DNA of 64,000 bases from Oscillospiraceae bacterium (GTDB lineage Bacteria; Bacillota; Clostridia; Oscillospirales; Oscillospiraceae). The notes below the pieces were generated by a model, which was not told the origin of the DNA, did no database searches, and saw nothing but the letters and a program-made list of their open reading frames with translations. The DNA lies in assembly GCA_017461585.1 (NCBI GenBank), contig JAFTYM010000005.1, positions 1 to 64,000 of the forward strand, written 5' to 3'. This document shows, in pieces, positions 1-6,943 of the stretch. Position 1 is the stretch's first letter. Each line of letters begins with the position of its first letter. Both the position numbers and the translations under genes were made by a program.

Positions 1-1
1 A

Positions 2-325
2 GAAGCAACAGGTCACACATGGGACGAAGGCGTTGTAACAACAGAGCCTACAACAGATGCTGAAGGCGAAAAGATCTACACATGCTCTGTTTGTGACGAG
101 ACAAAGGTTGAGCCTGTCGACAAGCTGACACCTCCTGCTGATGAAGAGGACACAACACCTGATGACGGCGAGGATGAAGGTACAACAACACCTCCTGCCG
201 GCGGCGAGTCCACAACTCCCGACACAGGTGACAACAGCATGATGGTAGTATTCATTATCGCAGCAGCTATCTGCATTGGCGGCATCGTATTTCTCACAAT
301 CAAGAAAAAGCAGCTTAGCAAATAA
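2..325 (+). CDS. C-terminal end of a sortase-anchored surface protein (5' truncated by window)
   Basis: The frame is open from the window edge to a TAA at 323-325, so only the last 107 residues are present. It begins with a module (EATGHTWDEGVVTTEPTTDA, then a CSVC pair) that resembles short repeats found in multiples in Clostridia surface proteins. A Pro/Thr/Asp/Glu-rich spacer follows, then TPDTGD, one hydrophobic segment of about 20 residues and a KKK tail. That order (LPXTG-like signal, membrane span, positive tail) marks a cell-wall sorting signal, so the protein is probably covalently attached to peptidoglycan with its N-terminal part outside. Nothing can be said about its main function because the body lies outside the window. 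Confidence 0.8.
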   Translation, partial: EATGHTWDEGVVTTEPTTDAEGEKIYTCSVCDETKVEPVDKLTPPADEEDTTPDDGEDEGTTTPPAGGESTTPDTGDNSMMVVFIIAAAICIGGIVFLTIKKKQLSK

Positions 326-341
326 ACGCATAACTCCATAA

Positions 342-377
342 AAGAAGAAGCGACGGATATTTCCGCCGCTTTTTCTT
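342..377 (+). terminator. Rho-independent terminator after the surface protein
   Basis: An A-rich arm continuing into GCGACGGA (350-357) pairs with TCCGCCGC (362-369), with one mismatch, and the helix extends through A/T pairs to a T-rich tail ending at 377. It lies 17 bases after the stop codon of the surface protein gene. Confidence 0.75.
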
Positions 378-459
378 GTGTAAATAACAATACTGGTGGC
401 TATGATTTTAGAAAATCAGTGTGAACGTTAAAGTTAGTTTAACATCCAATAATTTATTT

Positions 460-533
460 TGGTGTAGCTGGGGGATCGAACCCTTGACTGCCAAACTGCG
501 AATTTGGCGACTTTCTGGCTGAACTACGAGCCC
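460..533 (-). pseudogene. Degenerate tRNA-like sequence (anticodon loop would read CGC, Ala)
   Basis: On the minus strand this 74-base stretch starts like a tRNA (GGGCTCG, TA, GTTC). It has a clean anticodon-type hairpin (CCAAA, loop TTCGCAG, TTTGG), a T-loop box GGGTTCGATCCC and ends in ACCA. However, the acceptor arms do not pair (GGGCTCG against AGCTAC), the D-loop lacks its GG, and the outer T-stem pairs are broken. I read it as a tRNA remnant or an element-borne tRNA-like sequence, not a working gene. It sits close to a tyrosine integrase, and such integrases often use tRNA genes as attachment sites. The rest of 378-660 shows no gene. Confidence 0.45.
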
Positions 534-660
534 AAATTACCGCATCTTGTTATGTTCAAAATACAAACATATAACAATTATCATTAAAGAAACATTGACA
601 ACCGCATAAAAATGGTTATACTGATACTAATTGATACTAGATTATATCGCGGAGATGCAT

Positions 661-1821
661 ATGGATATTAAACTTTTTACACAGATGCTGAATGATAAGC
701 ATTTTTCAGATTATAAGAAAATGAAATATAAATATGCTGATGATTTTACAGACTTTTTGAAAACTATTGAAGAGTTATATTACAAAGAACTTCCGCTTGA
801 TGATTTTGCGGGGGCAAAGATTGTATATATGGATACCCACGCTGCAATTAGCCAGAAATCATTTAAGCTTTTGATGCAGCCGCAAAATGATGCCTACGGA
901 ATTAATGCTGCTGAAAATGAAATAGTTGCGACGTCTGCAATAGAGAGTATTGACTTTAACCGTGACAGTGTTCGGAGAATACTTAAAGGTATGGCTCCAA
1001 AAGATGAACAGGAAAGCAGAATTCTTGGTATAAAAAATGGTCTTGAATTCATTGCAGATACTTCCAATGCACTAAGCGAAGAGAATCTGTATAAGCTGTA
1101 CATGACAACTGTAGGTAACTTTTTGCCGGAAGAGGATAAACTTTTGGACAGCCATTTCTACAGGCATGATACTGTATATGTAGTAAGTGATCACATTGAG
1201 CATTCGGGTATTGACCATGCAAAGGTACCCGTGTGCATGAAGGCGCTTATGGATTTTGCAAATAATGAAGATGATATAAACGATCTTGTTAAAGCGGCAA
1301 TAATTCATTTCTATATTGTTTATATACATCCGTATTTTGACGGTAACGGACGTATGGCGAGACTTGTACATCTGTGGTTTTTAATTCAGAAAGGATATAA
1401 GTCTGCTCTGTTTATTCCTTTTTCAAGCAAAATTGAAAAGACCAGAAAACAGTACTATGATGCTTTTACTGCAGTAGAAGAGAATAGGAAGATCAGCGGA
1501 AGAATAGATGTAACACCTTTTATTATCTATTTTGTAAACAACGTATATAATAAAATAGATGATGGTACTGCTGAAGTTAGTACCTTGGCAGTCTATGACG
1601 AAGCTGTTAAAAACGGAAAAATCACAGAAAAAGAGTCAATGCTATGGAAGTTTGTGCTGTCTTATTACGGGCTGAACGAATTCTCTACAAAACAGCTCGA
1701 GAAAGACTTCGGCGATGCTGCTTATGCAACAATACGTGGCTTTGTTCTGAAATTTGAGAAGCTGGGTATTCTCGCGTCTACTCACTATGGTACAAGAGTG
1801 AAATATAAAATAAAAAGATAG
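661..1821 (+). CDS. Fic family protein (Fic/DOC AMP-transferase fold)
   Basis: A 386-residue protein carrying the Fic active-site motif HPYFDGNGRMAR, matching HPFx(D/E)GNGRxxR in full, including the catalytic His and the phosphate-binding GNGR. An N-terminal extension of about 190 residues and a C-terminal winged-helix-like region (FSTKQLEKDFGDAAYATIRG) follow the layout of larger Fic proteins. Fic enzymes usually transfer AMP from ATP to a hydroxyl of a target protein; the target here is unknown. I chose ATG 661 because GGAG (651-654) lies six bases upstream; TTG 631 and ATG 655 fit less well. The gene is AT-rich compared with the rest of the window and lies beside a tRNA-like remnant and an integrase, suggesting it arrived as cargo. 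Confidence 0.85.
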   Translation: MDIKLFTQMLNDKHFSDYKKMKYKYADDFTDFLKTIEELYYKELPLDDFAGAKIVYMDTHAAISQKSFKLLMQPQNDAYGINAAENEIVATSAIESIDFNRDSVRRILKGMAPKDEQESRILGIKNGLEFIADTSNALSEENLYKLYMTTVGNFLPEEDKLLDSHFYRHDTVYVVSDHIEHSGIDHAKVPVCMKALMDFANNEDDINDLVKAAIIHFYIVYIHPYFDGNGRMARLVHLWFLIQKGYKSALFIPFSSKIEKTRKQYYDAFTAVEENRKISGRIDVTPFIIYFVNNVYNKIDDGTAEVSTLAVYDEAVKNGKITEKESMLWKFVLSYYGLNEFSTKQLEKDFGDAAYATIRGFVLKFEKLGILASTHYGTRVKYKIKR

Positions 1822-1859
1822 AGGTTTTGCAGAATTCCTAACACTAAACCTATATTTAT

Positions 1860-1892
1860 AAAGCGTATAGATCTAATCGATCTATACGCTTT
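1860..1892 (+). terminator. Terminator hairpin after fic
   Basis: A perfect 14-bp inverted repeat (AAAGCGTATAGATC, 1860-1873, and its complement at 1879-1892) with a five-base loop, followed by a short T-containing tail. The stretch between it and 2081 (about 190 bases) shows no convincing gene. Confidence 0.65.
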
Positions 1893-2080
1893 AACTTTTG
1901 CTCCTTGAAAAATCTATACAACCCCATAAGTGTTATACAGGATCGAACGGATAGTGTGCAATGATACATGGTGAGCGTGCCCTTTGAGTAAGTACTGCAT
2001 AGCAGAGCCTGATAATACGCGGCGTAGAATCGGCGCAGGAAATGACTTTTGGGTACAAATAATATATATAAATTTTTGAA

Positions 2081-2299
2081 ATGTTGAGGATAATTATACC
2101 AAAAAATCGACAAGTACCGGTATGGGAAAAAGCGAATTTGAGTCTTGAAGAGGCAGCAGATTACTTCGGTATCGGCATCAATAAATTGAGAGAAATGACT
2201 AATGATACTGATTGCAAGTTCGTTTTATGGAACGGAAGCAAACGAATGATAAAAAGGCGAGTACTAGAAAAATACTTGGAGGAATCGTTTTCAATTTGA
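2081..2299 (+). CDS. Excisionase-like small DNA-binding protein
   Basis: A 72-residue protein with a central winged-helix/MerR-like segment (LSLEEAADYFGIGINKLREM) and a basic second half ending in VLEKYLEESF, the layout of Tn916-type Xis proteins. Xis bends DNA at element ends and directs the integrase toward excision. It lies 77 bases upstream of the integrase, the usual xis-int order in Tn916-like elements. No strong ribosome binding site is visible before ATG 2081. No conjugation or replication genes accompany it, so the element seems to be a remnant or a very small integrative unit. Confidence 0.75.
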   Translation: MLRIIIPKNRQVPVWEKANLSLEEAADYFGIGINKLREMTNDTDCKFVLWNGSKRMIKRRVLEKYLEESFSI

Positions 2300-2375
2300 A
2301 TGGTAATGGTAAGAAAAATATGGTATACTTATATCGTTCTCACCAATGGCGCTATATCGGAATGGAGAGGTGAAA

Positions 2376-3533
2376 ATGGCCGGTAAGCGCAAAGATAAAA
2401 AAGGTAGAGTTTTAAAAGATGGTGAAAGCCAACGTCAAAACGGTACCTATTGTTATCGATATACCGACAGAAATAAGAATCGGCATTGTGTTTACGCAAA
2501 GACACTTGATGAGCTTAGACGCAAAGAAGAAAGTGTTCAACGTGATCTATTAGATGATATTGATTATGTCGCTGGTGGTTGTACTGTTGCTGAACTTGTA
2601 GACCGATATGTAAATTTAAAACGAGGATTAAAGCAGAATTCTATGAGGGCTTACAGCTCGGCAATTAACCGTATTCACAGAGAACCGTTCGGTCAACGGA
2701 AAATAAGAAGTGTAAAGTTGTCTGATGCAAAAGGTTATTACGTTGAGCTTCATGATTTGGGACTAAAACGTAATACAATCAGCGTGATACACTGTGTTCT
2801 TCGCCCTGCGTTTGAAATGGCGGTAGATGATGATATTATCAGGAAAAACCCGTTTAAGTTCAAGTTGTCTGACATTTTGCCAAATGATGCTTATGTAAGA
2901 AAAGCTCTTACAAAGGAGCAGCAAGATAGGTATTTAAACTTTGTCCGAGATTATGGTGGAGATAGTTTCTATGATGAAATAGAAATTCTGCTTGGTACCG
3001 GATTAAGAGTTAGTGAGCTGTATGGGCTGACACTTTTTGATGTTGATTTTGATAGACGTCGCATTTATGTACAGCGGCAGTTGTGCAGAACAGCGGACAA
3101 GCCGTTTTTTATAACTGGCCCTAAAACTGTTAGTGGAATTAGGTATATTCCGATGACAGATATGGTTTTTTTAGCCTCTAAGCGTGCTATTAAAAAACGT
3201 GTTGCGCCAAAAGTTGAGCTTTTGGTGGATGGATGTAGTGGATTCCTGTTTTTGACAAAAGAAGGCACTCCAAAAGTGGCTATGGGATTAGAAACGTATA
3301 TGGACCGAATGTACAGGAAGTACGTTAAACTATTCGGGAATACTTTGCCGAAGATTACCCCACACGTTCTTCGTCATATATTTTGTACAAATATGCATCA
3401 AGCAGGAATTGATGTTAAAAGCTTGCAGTATTTAATGGGGCATTCGAATGTAAGTGTAACTATGGATGTTTATACTCATAACAATTATGAGTCTGTAGAA
3501 AAGGCGTTTGAAAGGGTAGCAGTTAACCTGTAA
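2376..3533 (+). CDS. int: Tyrosine recombinase / integrase, Tn916 type
   Basis: A 385-residue phage-type integrase. The N-terminus (KRKDKKGRVLKDGESQ) resembles the arm-binding domain of Tn916 Int, a SAM-like core-binding domain follows at roughly 60-160, and the catalytic domain is at roughly 175-375. Active-site residues are visible: R in GLRVSELYGL, the H-x-x-R box in TPHVLRHIFCTN, H in LMGHSNVSVT, and the tyrosine in MDVYTH. ATG 2376 is chosen because GGAGAGG at 2364-2370 precedes it at normal spacing and the family begins here. All catalytic residues are present, so it may still be active, although no complete element is visible around it. Confidence 0.92.
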   Translation: MAGKRKDKKGRVLKDGESQRQNGTYCYRYTDRNKNRHCVYAKTLDELRRKEESVQRDLLDDIDYVAGGCTVAELVDRYVNLKRGLKQNSMRAYSSAINRIHREPFGQRKIRSVKLSDAKGYYVELHDLGLKRNTISVIHCVLRPAFEMAVDDDIIRKNPFKFKLSDILPNDAYVRKALTKEQQDRYLNFVRDYGGDSFYDEIEILLGTGLRVSELYGLTLFDVDFDRRRIYVQRQLCRTADKPFFITGPKTVSGIRYIPMTDMVFLASKRAIKKRVAPKVELLVDGCSGFLFLTKEGTPKVAMGLETYMDRMYRKYVKLFGNTLPKITPHVLRHIFCTNMHQAGIDVKSLQYLMGHSNVSVTMDVYTHNNYESVEKAFERVAVNL

Positions 3534-3555
3534 AACTTACGCCAAAACTTACGCC
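3532..3555. repeat. Perfect 12-bp tandem direct repeat at the int 3' end
   Basis: AAAACTTACGCC occurs twice without a gap (3532-3543, 3544-3555), starting inside the stop codon of the integrase gene. Tn916-type integrases bind direct repeats near the element ends with their N-terminal domain, so this pair is a candidate arm-binding site; that role is inference. Confidence 0.6.
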
Positions 3556-3745
3556 AATCGCACATTAAAATACGTAGATTTTTGTATACATTCGTGGAAT
3601 GTATTAAGTGAAAAATGAGCGCATTTTTGGCGGCTCAAAGCGTTGAAAACTCTACAAAAATTGACGTTTTTCTACGCTTGAAAAATCGCTTTGAAATTTC
3701 GAAAACTTGGAGGGCGGCATGTATTAATAGATAATACAAAAGTTG

Positions 3746-3779
3746 AAAGTCCGACACCGAAAAGGTGTCGGACTTTTTT
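3746..3779. terminator. Strong bidirectional terminator between int and the convergent gene
   Basis: A perfect 13-bp stem (AAAGTCCGACACC, 3746-3758, with its complement at 3764-3776) around GAAAA, flanked by A and T runs, so it can end transcripts from both sides. It is also a plausible right limit of the mobile-element scar. 3556-3745 has no gene. Confidence 0.85.
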
Positions 3780-4305
3780 ATAGTTTTGAGTTCCATTCAA
3801 CAAGAATATTACAATGTTGCATAAGTTCCAAAAACTGAGATTTGCATACACAATGAGAGTGCTTTTTTGGGGAATAAGCGGTATCGTCGCAGATTACAAT
3901 ACCGACTGTTGAAAAAGGACAAAAACCTTCTATAACAACACGTGCGGGTGAAACTCGTAATAGCCGCTTTTTCTTAGAAAAGACAACTGTGTCAAGATAT
4001 TCACCGACTATATTAGAACGCATACAATAGTTATCTTTAAAGTCTGTCCATGAATAGAAATGAGTTTTATTGACAATATGCCACTTAACATATATGCCAT
4101 CGGTGTCTAATGTGTACGAACGAAGAACGCAGCTCAAATTAAAGAGCAGTAAGCTTTCCAAAAACAAGAAAAACAAGATCATAGCAAGGACATCGTTCTT
4201 GGGTTTATAGATAGATAACGCCCAAAGTTCCATTACAAGTAGCAGTGCGAAGGCAAATATAAGAACTATAACAATTATCTTGTTGGGTTTTACATGGAGT
4301 TTCAT
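3778..4305 (-). CDS. Small membrane protein of unknown function
   Basis: A 175-residue protein with two hydrophobic segments near the N-terminus (about 10-32 and 38-60 from the chosen start), then a soluble region of about 110 residues rich in beta-type sequence (YTLDTDGIYVKWHIVNKTHF, FYSWTDFKD). Two N-terminal spans followed by a beta-rich part that starts with a 'xxTDDGIxV'-like phrase recall bacterial PH-domain membrane proteins, but I do not recognise a specific family. ATG 4305 is preferred over the in-frame ATG 4311 because AGGAG lies eight bases before 4305 and only two before 4311. It is a single-gene unit that ends against the terminator at 3746-3779. AT-rich. Confidence 0.6.
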   Translation of the reverse strand: MKLHVKPNKIIVIVLIFAFALLLVMELWALSIYKPKNDVLAMILFFLFLESLLLFNLSCVLRSYTLDTDGIYVKWHIVNKTHFYSWTDFKDNYCMRSNIVGEYLDTVVFSKKKRLLRVSPARVVIEGFCPFSTVGIVICDDTAYSPKKHSHCVCKSQFLELMQHCNILVEWNSKL

Positions 4306-4484
4306 AGACATGTCTCCTTATACATTAATTGCTAAGACCCAATGAAATATACTTTTACATAACAAGTATACAATCTGTCACTTCGCGTTGTAAATTACAC
4401 AAAGTGCGTATTTTACGCACTTACTATGGAAAAATTTGTGAAGTGTGATATGATAGAGAAAAATATATATCCCGGAGGCGCATT

Positions 4485-5153
4485 ATGAAAAGACTTTTAC
4501 TTGGCTGCGGAACAATTCAGAAAGAGCTTGAAGATGTAATAGAACAAAACGGACTTTGCGACCTTGACGTAATATGGCTAGAGTCGGGACTTCACGCTGT
4601 GCCGAACGACCTGAAAAAAGAGCTGCAGAAGCATATTGACGAAGCGGAAAATTATGACGAGGTAATACTGGGCTACGGACTTTGCGGAAATGCTCTCTTA
4701 GACATTACCGCCACCCATTGCGATGTTCTCTATCCCGCCACCGATGACTGCATAAGCGCGTTTATGTGCGAAAACTGCAGAGCTGCAGAGCTTCGCCGCG
4801 ATTCCTACTTTTTAAGCCGCGGCTGGCTCACCATGAAAACATCGGACTCTCTCATCGAACAGTTTAACAAGGTCATGGAGCAGTACGACGAGGAGACGGC
4901 ACAGGAAATCCTTGAGATGATGTACGGCAACTATAAGCGCATCGTCTATCTCAAGGTGGAGGACGAGATAGCGCCCGAGGATCTGGCGCTTGCAAAGCAG
5001 CGGGCAGAGGACATGAAGTTTGCCTTTGAAATTGAGCCTGCAACCATAAAGCTGTATGAAAAGCTTATTTTGGGCGATGAGACTTATCCCGGCGTTGCAC
5101 GCCTTAAAAAGGGCGAGACACTTGATCTGTGGCATTTTAAGCAGAAAGGATAA
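4485..5153 (+). CDS. DUF1638 domain-containing protein
   Basis: A 222-residue protein beginning MKRLLLGCGTIQKELEDV, with a conserved-looking ILGYGLCGNALLDI segment and a Cys-containing stretch (FMCENCRAAE); this matches the DUF1638 family as I know it. DUF1638 proteins occur in anaerobes beside corrinoid methyltransferase or metal-cofactor genes, but no reaction has been established. The Cys and His residues (GLCG, THCD, CENC) could bind a metal, which is inference. A good ribosome binding site (GGAGG) precedes ATG 4485. The nitroreductase begins two bases after its stop, so the two form an operon in front of the AOR locus. Confidence 0.75.
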   Translation: MKRLLLGCGTIQKELEDVIEQNGLCDLDVIWLESGLHAVPNDLKKELQKHIDEAENYDEVILGYGLCGNALLDITATHCDVLYPATDDCISAFMCENCRAAELRRDSYFLSRGWLTMKTSDSLIEQFNKVMEQYDEETAQEILEMMYGNYKRIVYLKVEDEIAPEDLALAKQRAEDMKFAFEIEPATIKLYEKLILGDETYPGVARLKKGETLDLWHFKQKG

Positions 5154-5155
5154 TA

Positions 5156-5749
5156 ATGATGAATTATTTAGAACTTTTGAAAAACCGCAGCTCGTGCCGT
5201 AAATATACAAACGAACCTGTAAGCTGCGAAGATTTAGAGAAAATCATCATGGCAGCAAACGCAGCGCCCATAGGCAGCAGCAGAACAGAAGATATACACC
5301 TGACGGTGGTTGAAGACCGTGCTGTGCTGGATAAAATGGCAGAGGCCATGGAAAGACGCAGGGAAGATAAAGCTGCCATGGCGAATATCACAGAGAAAAT
5401 TAAAGACGATAACGCAAAGCTGAAAGCGAAGTTTGACCCGTTTTACGGTGCGCCTGCAGTTATCTTTATCTCTCACCGCAAGCAGGATATTCAGCCCGGT
5501 ATCGAGTATTGCAATGTCACAACTGTTGCATTGGCGATGCACCTTGCGGCAACGGAAATGGGACTTGGCAGCGTTTTTATGTGGGGATCTCTTGAGGCAA
5601 TGCGCATGTACCCTGAGTATGACAATACTGCGGTTTTAGAGCTGCCCGAGGGATTTGAGCCTTTGTTGGGAGTAGCTGTGGGTCACAGAGCGGCAGAGCC
5701 GAAGGACAAAGAACTGACAGCCGACAAGCTGAAGGTAAATTATTTTTAA
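5156..5749 (+). CDS. Nitroreductase family protein (FMN-dependent oxidoreductase)
   Basis: A 197-residue protein with the nitroreductase N-terminal signature LLKNRSSCRKYTNEPV (FMN phosphate-binding Arg/Ser) and the later EMGLGSVFMWG stretch typical of the family. Such enzymes use NAD(P)H to reduce nitro compounds, quinones or flavins, and some have specialised roles; the natural substrate cannot be read from the sequence. It lacks ferredoxin-type Cys motifs. Length is normal. It is translationally close to the upstream DUF1638 gene and ends at a bidirectional terminator facing the HTH-PBP regulator. Confidence 0.85.
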   Translation: MMNYLELLKNRSSCRKYTNEPVSCEDLEKIIMAANAAPIGSSRTEDIHLTVVEDRAVLDKMAEAMERRREDKAAMANITEKIKDDNAKLKAKFDPFYGAPAVIFISHRKQDIQPGIEYCNVTTVALAMHLAATEMGLGSVFMWGSLEAMRMYPEYDNTAVLELPEGFEPLLGVAVGHRAAEPKDKELTADKLKVNYF

Positions 5750-5752
5750 ACA

Positions 5753-5784
5753 AAGCACCATTGTAAAAACAATGGTGCTTTTAA
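5753..5784. terminator. Bidirectional terminator between convergent genes
   Basis: A perfect 12-bp stem (AAGCACCATTGT, 5753-5764, complement 5769-5780) with an AAAA loop and flanking A/T runs, placed between the nitroreductase stop and the stop of the convergent regulator. Confidence 0.85.
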
Positions 5785-6720
5785 TTATACCTCAGCTACT
5801 ATCTTACCCAAATCTTTGTAGTTGTTGCCCGAGAAGTTTTTGATCTCAGCGCGGAACTCGGGAGAGTTGAGTACCTTTATCATCTGTTTGACAGGCTCTG
5901 TAACCAGAGCCTCTTTTTTTATGACAAGGTCAAAGCGCTCCTGCATAAGAGGGATAAAATCTATGCCGTCTATCTGACGGGAGATGCGCTCTGTGCCGAT
6001 TGCAACATCTGCTTCGCCTGCGGCGATTGCCGCGGCAACGGTGAGGTGAGATTTTATTATCTTATTATAGCCGCGCACTTTGGAAGAGGGAAATGCTAAT
6101 GCTTTAAGCTGTGTGTCCAGCAAAATTCGTGCGCTGGAGCCTGAGCGGCGGTTGAGTATGGTAATATCGCTGCGCTTTAAATCCTCCCAGCCGCGGATTT
6201 TCTTTGGATTTCCGCTTTTGATGTAAAAACCCTGTGTGCGGTAGGAAATATTGACCAATACCGCGGGAATACCGGGCAGAAGTGCCCGAACAAAGGGCGT
6301 GTTGTACTCTTTACCGTCGTACAGGTGACTTGCTGCAACGTCAACATTGTCCTGATACAAAGACAAAAGCGCCTCGAAACCGGACAGATATGTTCGCGCG
6401 GCGTTAATGTCCTTCTGCTGAAGGTGATTTGCCAGAATGTCAAGGATAACATCCTGACCCGAGATTATAATGTCGGGTTCTTCGCATTGTGGCGGAGTGA
6501 GCAGGGTGGAGTGTGTCTCGATGACCTTTACGGGACGGACAGAGTGCTCGTGGCGTGATCTTGCAATGTATGCGTCAACGTCATCCTGCGTAAAGCGGAC
6601 TTTGCGTCCTATTTTGTACGAATGTATCTCGCCGCGTCGGATCAGGTCATAAATTGTGGAGCGGCTGACGTGCAGAATGTCAGCGACTTCCTGTGTTGAA
6701 AGGGACTTGTTCTGTGCCAT
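5785..6720 (-). CDS. HTH-PBP transcriptional regulator, probably molybdate/tungstate responsive
   Basis: A 311-residue two-part regulator. Residues about 5-55 are an excisionase/MerR-type helix-turn-helix (STQEVADILHVSRSTIYDLI, then YKIGRKVRFTQDDVDAYI). Residues about 85-305 form a periplasmic-binding-protein-like domain of the PBP_like type, with segments such as SYRTQGFYIKSGNPKKI and RRSGSSARILLDTQL. Proteins with this fusion sense small oxyanions or cofactor-related ligands. Because it is divergent from the AOR operon, molybdate or tungstate is the best guess for ligand and that operon for target. AGGAGG lies eight bases before ATG. The shared 223-base upstream region contains repeated half-sites (see 6837-6922). 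Confidence 0.8.
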   Translation of the reverse strand: MAQNKSLSTQEVADILHVSRSTIYDLIRRGEIHSYKIGRKVRFTQDDVDAYIARSRHEHSVRPVKVIETHSTLLTPPQCEEPDIIISGQDVILDILANHLQQKDINAARTYLSGFEALLSLYQDNVDVAASHLYDGKEYNTPFVRALLPGIPAVLVNISYRTQGFYIKSGNPKKIRGWEDLKRSDITILNRRSGSSARILLDTQLKALAFPSSKVRGYNKIIKSHLTVAAAIAAGEADVAIGTERISRQIDGIDFIPLMQERFDLVIKKEALVTEPVKQMIKVLNSPEFRAEIKNFSGNNYKDLGKIVAEV

Positions 6721-6836
6721 AGGGGTTCCTCCTAAGTCAGAGAAATGGTGGTGTCACAAAATATTCCGAAAATATTATATCGTCTTTAGCATACCATAAC
6801 AAGTATAATATTCGCCTTAAATCGCATTTCATGCGC

Positions 6837-6922
6837 TTTCGTACAGTTTCGCACAGAAATGCCGCCGATTTATTGAAGCGGATTTTATAATCAATATAAT
6901 TAAAAGTGCGAAAACACGAAAA
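6837..6922. promoter_or_regulatory. Candidate operator: two half-site pairs flanking the AOR promoter
   Basis: Upstream of the promoter two tandem 10-mers, TTTCGTACAG (6837-6846) and TTTCGCACAG (6847-6856), differ at one base. At the transcription start the opposite strand carries TTTTCGTG (6922-6915) directly followed by TTTTCGCAC (6914-6906). The TTTCGCAC core thus occurs on both sides of the promoter in inverted orientation. This fits a binding region for the divergent HTH-PBP regulator; binding itself is inference. Confidence 0.55.
6873..6900 (+). promoter_or_regulatory. Predicted sigma-A promoter of the AOR operon
   Basis: TTGAAG (6873-6878), a 16-base spacer and TATAAT (6895-6900), followed by GGAGG before ATG 6944. 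Transcription would start near 6907, inside the downstream half-site pair. Confidence 0.65.
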
Positions 6923-6943
6923 CTTTTACGGAGGTATTTATAT

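Noticed and set aside
460..533. Functional tRNA-Ala(CGC)
   Set aside because: The anticodon arm is good, but acceptor arms do not pair, the D-loop lacks GG and the T-stem is broken, so I list it only as a tRNA-like remnant.
1893..2080. Hidden gene between fic and xis
   Set aside because: The 85-residue minus-strand frame crossing this stretch overlaps the terminator and the start of xis, has no ribosome binding site and no recognisable motif.
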